Assembly: GCF_000754095.2 (NCBI RefSeq)
Contig: NZ_JQSG02000006.1
Coordinates: forward strand, 871,501-935,500
Reading direction: 5' to 3'
DNA from: Acidihalobacter prosperus
GTDB lineage: Bacteria; Pseudomonadota; Gammaproteobacteria; DSM-5130; Acidihalobacteraceae
Length of the DNA stretch: 64,000 nt
Every line of letters begins with the position of its first letter. Position 1 is the stretch's first letter. Shown here piece after piece: positions 53,350 through 64,000 of the stretch. Made by a program: the position numbers and the translations under genes. The notes beneath the pieces are model-generated. The model had not been told where the DNA came from. It did no database searches and saw only the letters and a program-made list of their open reading frames with translations.

Positions 53350-54714
53350 ATGAACGATTTTCTTATCGTCGGCGCAGGTATTTCCGGGCTGACGGTGGCC
53401 TGGACACTGCGTCGGCGCGGCGCACGCGTTCGGCTGCTGGAGGCGGATGCGTTGGCGGGCGGCAAGATCCGCAGCCGACGTCGCGACGGTTTCCTGCTGG
53501 ATGCCGGCCCCAATTCGCTGCTCGACCGCGGCGAAGGCCTGGGACGCCTGATCGATGCGCTTGGCCTGGGCGAGCGTGTGGTCGAGGCCAATACCCTCGC
53601 GCAGCGTCGCTATGTGGTGCGCGCCGGGCGTGTCATTGCTTTGCCCACAAGCCTGATGGCCTTCGTGCGCACGCCGCTGTTCAGCCTGGGGGCCAAGCTG
53701 CGCCTGTTGAGCGAACCCTGGCGTGCGCGCGCCGAGCATGACGAGAGCGTTGCCCGTTTCGTCAGGCGGAGACTGGGCCCGGAATTTCTCGATTGGGCGG
53801 TCGATCCCTTCGTGTCCGGCGTCTATGCCGGAGATCCCGAACGCCTGTCGGTGCGCGCGGCCACCGGCCGTATCCATGCCCTCGAGGCGGAAGCCGGGTC
53901 GCTGTTTCGCGGCGCACTCAGACGCGCGCGCCAAGGGCGGGCCAGCGGCCCCGTGCCGAAAGGGCGGATGATCAGTTTCCGTGAGGGCATCGGCGAGTTG
54001 ACCGATGCGCTGGCCGAGGCCATGGGCGATGACCTGCTCGTTTCGCGGCCGGTGCATGCCCTGCGGCGCACGGATCGCCACTGGGTTGCCGAGACGTCGC
54101 AAGGGGCCGAAACGGGCGAGACGCTGGTGCTGGCCGTGCCCAGCTTCGCGGCTGCCGATCTGCTCGATCCATTCGATGGCAGGCTTGCCGCCCAGCTGCG
54201 TGAAATCGAATATCCGGGCGTGGTCAGTCTGGCGCTTGGGTTTGCGCGCGAACAGGTCCGCCACCCGCTGGATGGTTTCGGTCTGCTGATTCCGAGTCGC
54301 GAAGGATGCGAAACGCTGGGCGTGCTGTTTTCGTCCACGCTCTTTCCGGATCGGGCCCCCCCGGGACGCGTGCTGTTGACCGCCTTCATCGGCGGCGCCC
54401 GCAATCCGGCCGCCACGGCGCGTGACGACGCGGCGTTGATCGCGACCGCGGTCGACGATCTCGGTCCATTGCTCGGCTTGACCGGTGCGCCGGTGTTCAG
54501 CGAGGTAAGCCGATGGCCGAGGGCGATACCGCAGTACACGGTTGGACATCTCGATCGCATGGCAAACATCGCGCAGGGCCTGAACGGGCTGCCGGGGCTT
54601 CAGGTCGCGGCCAACTGGCGCGGCGGCGTCGCCGTCGGCGATTGCATCAACAACGCTCTGTCTCTGGCGGACACGCTGCTGCCGCCCGTCAGCCCCGGAG
54701 ACGGCCAGGCATGA
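53350..54714 (+). CDS. hemG: Protoporphyrinogen oxidase, HemG/HemY type
   Basis: A 454-residue FAD enzyme oxidising protoporphyrinogen IX to protoporphyrin IX with oxygen in haem synthesis. The start IVGAGISGLTVAWTLRRRGARVRLLEA is the FAD-binding motif, DAGPNSLL and DPFVSGVYAGDPERLSVRA are specific blocks of this family, and NWRGGVAVGDCINNALSLAD closes the FAD site. It is the oxygen-dependent, HemY-like form, so haem synthesis here is likely aerobic. Shine-Dalgarno is weak. Its stop overlaps the cupin gene (ATGA). Confidence 0.93.
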   Translation: MNDFLIVGAGISGLTVAWTLRRRGARVRLLEADALAGGKIRSRRRDGFLLDAGPNSLLDRGEGLGRLIDALGLGERVVEANTLAQRRYVVRAGRVIALPTSLMAFVRTPLFSLGAKLRLLSEPWRARAEHDESVARFVRRRLGPEFLDWAVDPFVSGVYAGDPERLSVRAATGRIHALEAEAGSLFRGALRRARQGRASGPVPKGRMISFREGIGELTDALAEAMGDDLLVSRPVHALRRTDRHWVAETSQGAETGETLVLAVPSFAAADLLDPFDGRLAAQLREIEYPGVVSLALGFAREQVRHPLDGFGLLIPSREGCETLGVLFSSTLFPDRAPPGRVLLTAFIGGARNPAATARDDAALIATAVDDLGPLLGLTGAPVFSEVSRWPRAIPQYTVGHLDRMANIAQGLNGLPGLQVAANWRGGVAVGDCINNALSLADTLLPPVSPGDGQA

Positions 54715-55436
54715 GCGCATCGCCGCCGCAGCACGACATCAACGCGGATCCGGCGCGGCGCGCCCGGGTCGACAGCGCCAGCATGGTGTGGCAGCCGAGC
54801 CCCAGCGGTACGGTCTGGCGTAAGCCTTTTTACCGAGAAGGCGGCGAATTCGGGCCGGTGACCGGCGTGGTGCGCTATGCGCCGGGCGGGCGTTTTCGTT
54901 CGCACGCGCATCCGGCCGGGGAGGAAATCCTGGTGCTTGACGGCGTGTTTTCGGACGAGCACGGGGATTATCCGGCGGGCACCTGGCTACTCAATCCGGA
55001 AGGCTATACGCATGCGCCAAGCTCCGAGCCTGGTTGCGACATTCTGGTGCGCCTGCGTCAATATCCGGGCGGCGGGCGTGCGCGTCTGCAGGTGCAGACG
55101 CGCACTGCGCCTTGGCGGGCGGCAAGCGCGGCGGGTTTGAAGTTGCAGCCGTTGTATCGCGAGGCCGGGTTCCCCGAATACGTGGCCTTGGCACGTTTGG
55201 CACCGGGCTCGGTCCTGTCCGAGCTGTGTTTCCCTGCGGAGGTGGAATATTTCGTGCTTGATGGTTCATTGCACGTGACGGATGCGGAACTGGTGCCAGG
55301 TGGCTGGCTGAGGCTGCCGCCGGAAACGCCGCATGCGCCTTCCAGTCGATCGGGGGCATTGTATTATCTGCGCCTCGGCAGGGTTACGGGCGGTGTCTAC
55401 GCACCCTTCGAAGCGAATCTTGAAGGATCATGGTGA
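54711..55436 (+). CDS. ChrR-like double cupin protein
   Basis: A 241-residue protein of two cupin halves. The first (about 45-110: HAHPAGEEILVLDGVFSDEHGDYPAGTWL) keeps two His and one Glu for metal binding. The second (about 145-225) repeats the fold with FVLDGSLHVTDAELVPGGWLRLPPETPHAPSS but lacks the first His pair. This is the C-terminal domain of anti-sigma factor ChrR, without the N-terminal zinc-binding anti-sigma domain, and no sigma factor gene is adjacent. Overlap with hemG indicates co-translation, so a link to haem or singlet oxygen stress is possible. Confidence 0.82.
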   Translation: MSASPPQHDINADPARRARVDSASMVWQPSPSGTVWRKPFYREGGEFGPVTGVVRYAPGGRFRSHAHPAGEEILVLDGVFSDEHGDYPAGTWLLNPEGYTHAPSSEPGCDILVRLRQYPGGGRARLQVQTRTAPWRAASAAGLKLQPLYREAGFPEYVALARLAPGSVLSELCFPAEVEYFVLDGSLHVTDAELVPGGWLRLPPETPHAPSSRSGALYYLRLGRVTGGVYAPFEANLEGSW

Positions 55437-55446
55437 GGATGTTTGC

Positions 55447-56058
55447 ATGAACAACGCGCTGCGCGACCAGTTGCTCAAGGCTGGGCTGGTGACGGAAGAT
55501 CAGGTCAAGGCGGCCGACGACAAGCCGAAAGGCGAGCCGACGGGGCGCAACGCCAAGCGTGCCGGAGGCGAACGCAAACGCTCACCGCAAGGCGATCGCC
55601 GCGCCGAAGGCGGGACGCGGCGCCGCAAGCCGCCCGCCGCCGTGGCGGCATCGAGGCCCGCGGCCAGCTCCGCAGGCGGCGGGCGCGCCGCGAAGAAGGC
55701 CAACCCCGCGCAGACGCCGAGTCCGCATGCCCATCTGGACAAATCCCAGCGCGAGGCGGTCAGGCGTTTCCTGCGCGAACAACGGGTCAACGCCGCTGGC
55801 GGCGAGACGCCCTATCACTTCCAGGAAGGAACGGCCGTGCGCAAGATATGGGTGACGCCGGAGCAGCGTACCGGGCTGACCGGCGGGGTGCTCGTGATCG
55901 TGCCGCGCAACGAGCGTTATTACGTGATCGATGCCGCACAGGTGGACGCGTTGCTGGCGCTCGATCCGAAGGCGGAAGTGATCCGCGCGGATGCGCGCAG
56001 CGACGAGGAGGATCCGGCCTACCGGGACCACCCGATCCCGGACGACCTCGTCTGGTAG
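55447..56058 (+). CDS. DUF2058 family protein (YaiL-like)
   Basis: A 203-residue soluble protein. The start MNNALRDQLLKAGLVTEDQVKAA and C-terminal region YHFQEGTAVRKIWVTPEQRTGLTGGVLVIV with RYYVIDA are typical of DUF2058. The middle (about 25-95) is Lys/Arg/Ala-rich and disordered, suggesting RNA or DNA binding. Function not established. AGGATG precedes the ATG at 55447. It follows the cupin gene by ten bases, third gene of the hemG operon, and converges with ppc. Confidence 0.85.
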   Translation: MNNALRDQLLKAGLVTEDQVKAADDKPKGEPTGRNAKRAGGERKRSPQGDRRAEGGTRRRKPPAAVAASRPAASSAGGGRAAKKANPAQTPSPHAHLDKSQREAVRRFLREQRVNAAGGETPYHFQEGTAVRKIWVTPEQRTGLTGGVLVIVPRNERYYVIDAAQVDALLALDPKAEVIRADARSDEEDPAYRDHPIPDDLVW

Positions 56059-56101
56059 CGTCCGTCGGACCCGACCGGCGGACGCGCGGCCGCCTGCCCG
56101 G

Positions 56102-58918
<2,817 letters not shown>

Positions 58919-59028
58919 GTCGGATGGCTCATGGCGTCCGGCATCGTCTGGCAGGGCGGGATTGCCATGCGCAGGGCGATCCGGGTGTGGGCGCGGAGGC
59001 ACGAATTATACGGATTTTATTGCCTTTG

Positions 59029-60486
59029 TTAAGCGTGGCCCTGATAGCTTATTGATTTGTATAGATTTGAATATTGCTGTGCGCTGTGCGTCCAGCTGAA
59101 ATCCGTCTGTGTGCCGACGCGTATCAGCGTCTCCCAGGCCGGGGTGCCCCAGAGTTCGAGCAAGCGCCCGAGTCCATGTTCGAAGGCCTTCACGCTTGGC
59201 GTGTCGAAGAGGAAGCCGTTGGCGATGCCGGCCGCGAGATTGTCCGGCGAGGCGTCGACCACGGTATCCGCGAGGCCGCCGGTACGGTGTGCGAGCGGCG
59301 GGGTGCCGTAGCGCAGGCTGTACATCTGATTCAACCCGCAGGGCTCGAAGCGAGAGGGCATCAGGAAGGCGTCGGCGCCGGCTTCGATGTGGTGGGCCAG
59401 CGTTTCGTCGTAGCCGACGCGCACGGCCAGCCGTTCGGGATGACGGCCGGCCATGGCCGTCAGCGCCTGTTCGAAGCGCCGTTCGCCGCTGCCGAGTATC
59501 ACGGCGCGCACCCGGCCCTGTGCGAGCAGCGGTTCGAGCGCGGCGAGTATCAGATCGGTGCCTTTTTGTTCGACCAGGCGGCCGATATGTCCTAGCAGCG
59601 GCGGAGCATCGGGCGCGTCGTCGAGACCGACCGTTGCGCATAGCTGCGCGCGGCACCGTCGTCGGGCGGCGACCTCGGTCGGATCGCAGGACGCAGGCAG
59701 ATGGCGGTCGCCGTGCGGATTCCAGATGTCGTCGTCGATGCCGTTGAGGATGCCGCTGAGCACCGCCGCGCGGTGTTCGAGCAGCCCATCGAGCCCGTAG
59801 CCGAAGCGCGGCGTGCGGATTTCGCGCGCATAGGTCGGGCTGACGGTGGTGATGCGGTCGGCGAAAACCAGGCCGCCCTTGATGAAGGACAGTTGCCCGT
59901 AGAATTCCAGGGCTTCGGGGCGCCAAAGCGCTTCGGGCAGGTCGAGCGCCTGCAGGGTCTCCGCGGGGAACAGTCCCTGATAGGCGAGATTGTGAATCGT
60001 GAACACCGTCGCCGGGCGTTCGGGATGGCCCTGCAACAGAGCGGGCACGAGGCCCGTCTGCCAGTCGTTGCAGTGCACCACGTCGGGCCGCCAGCGCAGT
60101 CCGGCCTGGTTGAGGCCGAGAGCGGCGATCACGCGCCCGAAAAGGCCGAAACGGAGGTGATTGTCCTGCCAGTCGCGGCCGTCGGGTGCGCGGTAGGGAT
60201 CGCCGGCGCGCTCAAAATAGGGCGGGGCGTCAACCAGATAGACGCGCAGCCGCGTGCCGGGCAGTGTGCCGGAGAGCAGTTTCGTCCCGGTAGGCGCGCC
60301 GTCGATCGCCGGCGTGTTCAATGGCTGCCAGCGTCCCTGTCGCCGCACGGCCGGATAGGCGGGCAGGATCAGGCGCACGTCGTGGCCGAGGGCCGCCAGC
60401 GCTGCCGGCAGACTGCCGCTGACGTCGGCCAGGCCGCCGGTCTTGATCAGGGGGTGGGCTTCGCTGCTCGCAAACAGAATTCGCAT
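59029..60486 (-). CDS. glgA: Glycogen synthase (ADP-glucose type)
   Basis: A 485-residue GT5 glycosyltransferase that transfers glucose from ADP-glucose to the growing alpha-1,4-glucan. The start MRILFASSEAHPLIKTGGLADVSGSLP holds the ADP-glucose lysine (KTGGL), and the C-terminal domain has ILGSGERRFEQAL and the catalytic PSRFEPCGLNQMYSLRYGT. Length matches bacterial GlgA. The open frame extends far upstream across zwf but is only coding from 60486. The ribosome site is weak (CAGGCAG). It is divergent from zwf with 276 bases between them. Confidence 0.96.
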   Translation of the reverse strand: MRILFASSEAHPLIKTGGLADVSGSLPAALAALGHDVRLILPAYPAVRRQGRWQPLNTPAIDGAPTGTKLLSGTLPGTRLRVYLVDAPPYFERAGDPYRAPDGRDWQDNHLRFGLFGRVIAALGLNQAGLRWRPDVVHCNDWQTGLVPALLQGHPERPATVFTIHNLAYQGLFPAETLQALDLPEALWRPEALEFYGQLSFIKGGLVFADRITTVSPTYAREIRTPRFGYGLDGLLEHRAAVLSGILNGIDDDIWNPHGDRHLPASCDPTEVAARRRCRAQLCATVGLDDAPDAPPLLGHIGRLVEQKGTDLILAALEPLLAQGRVRAVILGSGERRFEQALTAMAGRHPERLAVRVGYDETLAHHIEAGADAFLMPSRFEPCGLNQMYSLRYGTPPLAHRTGGLADTVVDASPDNLAAGIANGFLFDTPSVKAFEHGLGRLLELWGTPAWETLIRVGTQTDFSWTHSAQQYSNLYKSISYQGHA

Positions 60487-60762
60487 ATGTCGCTGCCTGT
60501 ATGGGGTCGTGCCGCGATTGTGTCGGGGCGATGCACGCCGGGCGTGCATTCGAGAAACATCCACGGATCGCATTGCCCTTGCTGTTGTCTTACTGGACAT
60601 GTCCGCGGCGGACGCGGCTTGCCCGGTTGTGTTCCCGGGGCGGGGCTGCGACCATTTGTCCAGCGCTTGCATGAAAGTGTGCCGGATCGCGGGAGCCGTG
60701 GCGAGTGCCGCGCGACCATGCCCGGACCGTAACCATCCCCTCAGCCCCTGGAGGCTTTTCCG

Positions 60763-62265
60763 ATGGTCGACCCCTGCACGTTCGTCATCTTCGGCGCGAC
60801 CGGCAATCTGGCGGAGAACAAGCTGTTGCCGGCGCTCTATCATCTGGACGGCGCAGGCCGTCTGCCCGGCGCGCTCAATGTGGTCGGCATCGGTCGGCGG
60901 GATTGGGACGACGCGCGTTGGCGCGAGGAGGTCGTGACCGGATTGCGACGGCAGGTGCGCGGACAGGCGCCGGACGAGGATGCCCTCACACGCTTCGCCG
61001 CCCGATTGCATTTCGTGAAGGGCGACCTGGGCGAGCGGGCGTGTTACGAGGCGTTGACTGCGCGTATCGCCTCGGAGCCGGCCTTTTCGCCCAATGTGAT
61101 TTTCTACATGGCCATTCCGCCGGCCGACTTCGGCGTGGTCAGCCAGCATCTTTCCGAAACCGGGCTCAGCAGGGAAGACGCGGGTTGGCGTCGGTTGGTG
61201 GTGGAAAAACCCTTCGGCTACGATCTTGAAAGCGCCCAGATGCTCGATCAGCGGCTGCATCGCTGCTTCGCCGAGGAGCAGGTTTTCCGCATCGACCACT
61301 ATCTCGGCAAGGGCACCATCCAGAACATCCTCGTGTTCCGTTTCGCCAATCTGTTGCTGGAGCCGCTGTGGAACCGCAACTACATCGACCACGTGCAGAT
61401 CGTGCATGCCGAGTCCCAGGGCACCGCGGGCCGCGCCGAGTACTACGATCATGCCGGCGCGCTGCGCGACATGATCCAGAGCCACCTGATACAGATGCTC
61501 ACCCTGGTGGCGATGGAGCCGCCGGCGGTGATGGAGGCCGAGGCGCTGCGCGACGAAAAGGTCAAAGTCCTGCGCTCGATCCGCCCGATACCGCCGGCGG
61601 CGGTGCATGCGCACGCCTTCCGCGCCCAGTATGCCGCAGGCACGGTCGCGGGCGAGCGCGTGGCGGGTTATGTCGACGAGGAAGGCGTGGCGCCGGGGAG
61701 CACCACGGAGACCTTCGCGGCGCTCAAGCTCTATATCGACAACTGGCGCTGGCGCAACGTGCCCTTCTACCTGCGTACCGGCAAGCGCATGGCAGCCAAC
61801 CGCTCGATGGTCAGCGTGCGTTTCAAGCATCCGCCGCAGCAGTTGTTCCGCGAAACCGCGATCGAACAGCTCTCGCCCAACTGGGTGCTGCTCGGCATCC
61901 AGCCCGAGGAGTGTCTGCGCATGGAGCTGCAGGTCAAGGAGACCGGACTGGAGATGCGTACCCGCACCGTGCAGCTCGACGCCAGCTACGATGCCGATGG
62001 CGTGCCCATGGACGCCTACGAGGCCTTGCTGCTCGATGTCATCGCCGGCGACCACTCGCTGTTTCTGCGTTACGACGAGGTGGCCTGGGCCTGGCGCGTG
62101 GTCGATCCGATCCTGCGGGTCTGGGCCACCGAGCGCGATTTCATCCATGCCTATCCGGCCGGCACCTGGGGCCCACGCGAGTCGAACCGGCTGTTCGACC
62201 GCGACGACCAGCGCTGGCGCAACGAGGTTTCGCTGCCGAGCGACGATGGAGACCCGCGCCGATGA
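60763..62265 (+). CDS. zwf: Glucose-6-phosphate 1-dehydrogenase
   Basis: A 500-residue NADP-dependent enzyme, first step of the oxidative pentose phosphate pathway. The nucleotide motif FGATGNLAE (10-18) starts the Rossmann domain, the active site RIDHYLGK (176-183) carries the catalytic His-Asp-His-Tyr residues, and VVEKPFG is the NADP loop. Length is normal. Followed by pgi with a four-base overlap, so the two are coupled. Confidence 0.97.
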   Translation: MVDPCTFVIFGATGNLAENKLLPALYHLDGAGRLPGALNVVGIGRRDWDDARWREEVVTGLRRQVRGQAPDEDALTRFAARLHFVKGDLGERACYEALTARIASEPAFSPNVIFYMAIPPADFGVVSQHLSETGLSREDAGWRRLVVEKPFGYDLESAQMLDQRLHRCFAEEQVFRIDHYLGKGTIQNILVFRFANLLLEPLWNRNYIDHVQIVHAESQGTAGRAEYYDHAGALRDMIQSHLIQMLTLVAMEPPAVMEAEALRDEKVKVLRSIRPIPPAAVHAHAFRAQYAAGTVAGERVAGYVDEEGVAPGSTTETFAALKLYIDNWRWRNVPFYLRTGKRMAANRSMVSVRFKHPPQQLFRETAIEQLSPNWVLLGIQPEECLRMELQVKETGLEMRTRTVQLDASYDADGVPMDAYEALLLDVIAGDHSLFLRYDEVAWAWRVVDPILRVWATERDFIHAYPAGTWGPRESNRLFDRDDQRWRNEVSLPSDDGDPRR

Positions 62266-63929
62266 ATCAAGCCGCACGATTGGACGAATTGCCGATATGG
62301 CAGGATTTGCTGCGCCATTACGAGCAGGCGCGTGCGCTGCACATGCGCGAACTGTTTGCCGAGGATCCGATACGCTTCGAGCGCTTTTCGCTGCAGCTCG
62401 ACGAATTGCTGCTGGATTACTCGAAGAACCGCGTCACCGACGAAACGCTGGCGTTGCTGTTCGGGCTGGCGCGCGCCCGCGGCGTGCCCGAATGGCGCGA
62501 TCGCATGTTCGCGGGCGAGGCGATCAACGTCAGCGAAGGTCGCGCGGTACTGCATGTGGCGCTGCGCAACCGCAGCGGTCGGCCGATGCATGCCGATGGC
62601 GAGGACGTGATGCCGCCGGTGCTGGCCGTGCTGGCGCAAATGCGCGCGTTCGTCGAAGCCGTGCATAGCGGCGCCTGGCGTGGTTTCGCCGGTGACGAGA
62701 TCACGGATGTGATCAATATCGGCATTGGCGGGTCGCACCTCGGGCCGGAGATGGTCTGCGAGGCCCTGAAGCCCTATGGTCATCCGCGCATCCGGGTGCA
62801 TTTCGTGTCCAATGTCGACGGCACCGACATCCGCGAGGCGTTGCGCGCGGTGCAGCCGGAAAGCGTGTTGTTCGTGGTCGCTTCCAAGACCTTCACCACC
62901 CAGGAAACCCTGACCAACGCGCACACCGCGCGCGAATGGCTGCTCGATTACTTCGGCGACGAGAAGGCGGTGGCGCGGCACTTCGTCGCCGTCTCCACCA
63001 ACGCCGAGGCGGTACATGCCTTCGGCATCGACACCGCCAACATGTTCGCCTTCTGGGACTGGGTGGGCGGGCGCTATTCCCTGTGGTCGGCCATCGGCCT
63101 GCCGATCGCCCTGTACCTCGGCATGGACGCGTTCGAGGATCTGCTGGCCGGCGCGCACCGCATGGACGAGCATTTCCGCGGCGCCCCCCTGGAAGACAAC
63201 ATGCCGGTGGTGCTGGCGCTGTTGGGCGTGTGGTACATCAATTTCTTCGGCGCGGAAACCCATGCCATCCTGCCCTACGACCAGTATCTGCACCGCTTCC
63301 CCGCCTATTTTCAGCAGGGCGACATGGAGAGCAACGGCAAGCACGTCGACCGCGAGGGGCGCAGCGTCGGCTGGCAGACCGGGCCGGTGGTCTGGGGCGA
63401 GCCGGGTACCAACGGCCAGCACGCCTTCTACCAGCTCATCCACCAGGGTACGCGGCTGATCCCATGCGACTTCATCGCCCCGGCAACCTCCCACAATCCG
63501 GTCGGCGCGCACCACGACATCCTGATGTCGAATTTCTTCGCGCAAAGCGAAGCGCTGATGCGCGGGCGCACGCTGGACGAGGTGCGCGCCGAGCTGCGCG
63601 GACAGGGGCTGGCCGAGGAGGATATCGAACGCCTGGCGCCACACAAGGTCATGCAGGGCAATCGGCCCAGCAATTCGTTGTTGCTGTACAAGATCACGCC
63701 GCATGCCCTCGGCATGCTGATCGCCCTCTACGAGCACAAGATTTTCGTGCAGGGCGTTATCTGGGGCATCGATTCCTTCGATCAATGGGGTGTCGAACTG
63801 GGCAAACAGCTGGCCAAGGCCATCCTGCCGGAACTGAGCGCGCAAGCGCCGGCGGACCGCCACGACAGCTCGACCAACGGGCTGATCGAACACTACAGAC
63901 GCCTGCGCGCCGGGCGCGAGCGTACCTGA
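62262..63929 (+). CDS. pgi: Glucose-6-phosphate isomerase
   Basis: A 555-residue enzyme interconverting glucose 6-phosphate and fructose 6-phosphate. Signatures: [42 protein letters not shown] (phosphoglucose isomerase signature), [11 protein letters not shown] and the C-terminal [21 protein letters not shown]. Length matches the family. ATG overlaps the zwf stop (ATGA). After the stop, a small inverted repeat GCCCGT-CTG-ACGGGC (63961-63975) has no T-run. The window ends 71 bases later without another gene start. Confidence 0.97.
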   Translation: MNQAARLDELPIWQDLLRHYEQARALHMRELFAEDPIRFERFSLQLDELLLDYSKNRVTDETLALLFGLARARGVPEWRDRMFAGEAINVSEGRAVLHVALRNRSGRPMHADGEDVMPPVLAVLAQMRAFVEAVHSGAWRGFAGDEITDVINIGIGGSHLGPEMVCEALKPYGHPRIRVHFVSNVDGTDIREALRAVQPESVLFVVASKTFTTQETLTNAHTAREWLLDYFGDEKAVARHFVAVSTNAEAVHAFGIDTANMFAFWDWVGGRYSLWSAIGLPIALYLGMDAFEDLLAGAHRMDEHFRGAPLEDNMPVVLALLGVWYINFFGAETHAILPYDQYLHRFPAYFQQGDMESNGKHVDREGRSVGWQTGPVVWGEPGTNGQHAFYQLIHQGTRLIPCDFIAPATSHNPVGAHHDILMSNFFAQSEALMRGRTLDEVRAELRGQGLAEEDIERLAPHKVMQGNRPSNSLLLYKITPHALGMLIALYEHKIFVQGVIWGIDSFDQWGVELGKQLAKAILPELSAQAPADRHDSSTNGLIEHYRRLRAGRERT

Positions 63930-64000
63930 GCGCGAACGCTGCGCTATGCTCCTCGGATCAGCCCGTCTGACGGGCACGGGCACGGTACGGACACGGGGGC

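Noticed and set aside
60487-62277. Upstream extension of the glgA frame across zwf
   Set aside because: Glycogen synthase starts at the MRILFASSEAHP motif at 60486; the extension is antisense to zwf and has no homologous content.

Overview
This is a high-GC (about 64 percent by eye) bacterial chromosome segment with dense, mostly ordinary operons. The core blocks are proteobacterial in order: rnr-rlmB, rpsF-rpsR-rplI, dnaB-alr, zwf-pgi. A sulfur oxygenase reductase next to a sulfide:quinone oxidoreductase-like protein, a CbbQ/CbbO-type RuBisCO activase pair and a glutamate-dependent acid resistance pair (gadC-gadB) point to an acid-exposed, chemolithoautotrophic, sulfur-oxidising gammaproteobacterium, perhaps of the Chromatiales/Acidihalobacter kind. 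The genus is an inference.

Layout. 1-0.95 kb: a lone AT-richer hypothetical gene and a 389-base gene-free stretch. 0.95-8.7 kb, minus strand: MauG-type dihaem peroxidase, secreted phosphoesterase, membrane-anchored TPR protein, chemoreceptor and DUF488 protein. 8.8-18.5 kb: tRNA-Leu(CAG), then RNase R, RlmB, a diguanylate cyclase, the S6-S18-DUF2232-L9 operon, DnaB and alanine racemase. 18.8-23.6 kb: FadL-type outer-membrane protein, a secreted DUF302-like protein, a three-gene set (unknown, lipoate-ligase-like, degenerate receiver) and a small beta-rich protein. 23.7-31.6 kb: an apparent operon of unknown protein, CbbQ, CbbO, histone-deacetylase-family hydrolase, aldo/keto reductase and a short MutS2-like ATPase.

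32-42 kb, minus strand: read in the direction of transcription, sor, sqr-like, DUF1641, FMN/Fe-S glutamate-synthase-like protein, poxB, gadC and gadB lie in one orientation with short gaps. SOR disproportionates sulfur to sulfite, thiosulfate and sulfide, SQR would return sulfide electrons to quinone, PoxB also feeds quinone, and GadCB would consume protons. 42-50 kb: VIT-family transporter, ilvD, NYN-domain protein, LysE exporter, extradiol-dioxygenase-type protein, CBS protein and Uup ABC-F ATPase. 50-56 kb: a degenerate DEAD-box-like protein with a long leader, an SDR/metallopeptidase pair, hemG with a ChrR-like cupin, and DUF2058. 56-64 kb: ppc and glgA (minus), zwf-pgi (plus), covering anaplerosis, glycogen synthesis and hexose-phosphate metabolism.

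No insertion sequence, prophage, rRNA or CRISPR array was seen. The most unusual items are the sor-to-gad gene run, the pseudo-helicase at 50.4 kb, the CbbQO-deacetylase-MutS2 operon, and several inverted repeats at gene starts.
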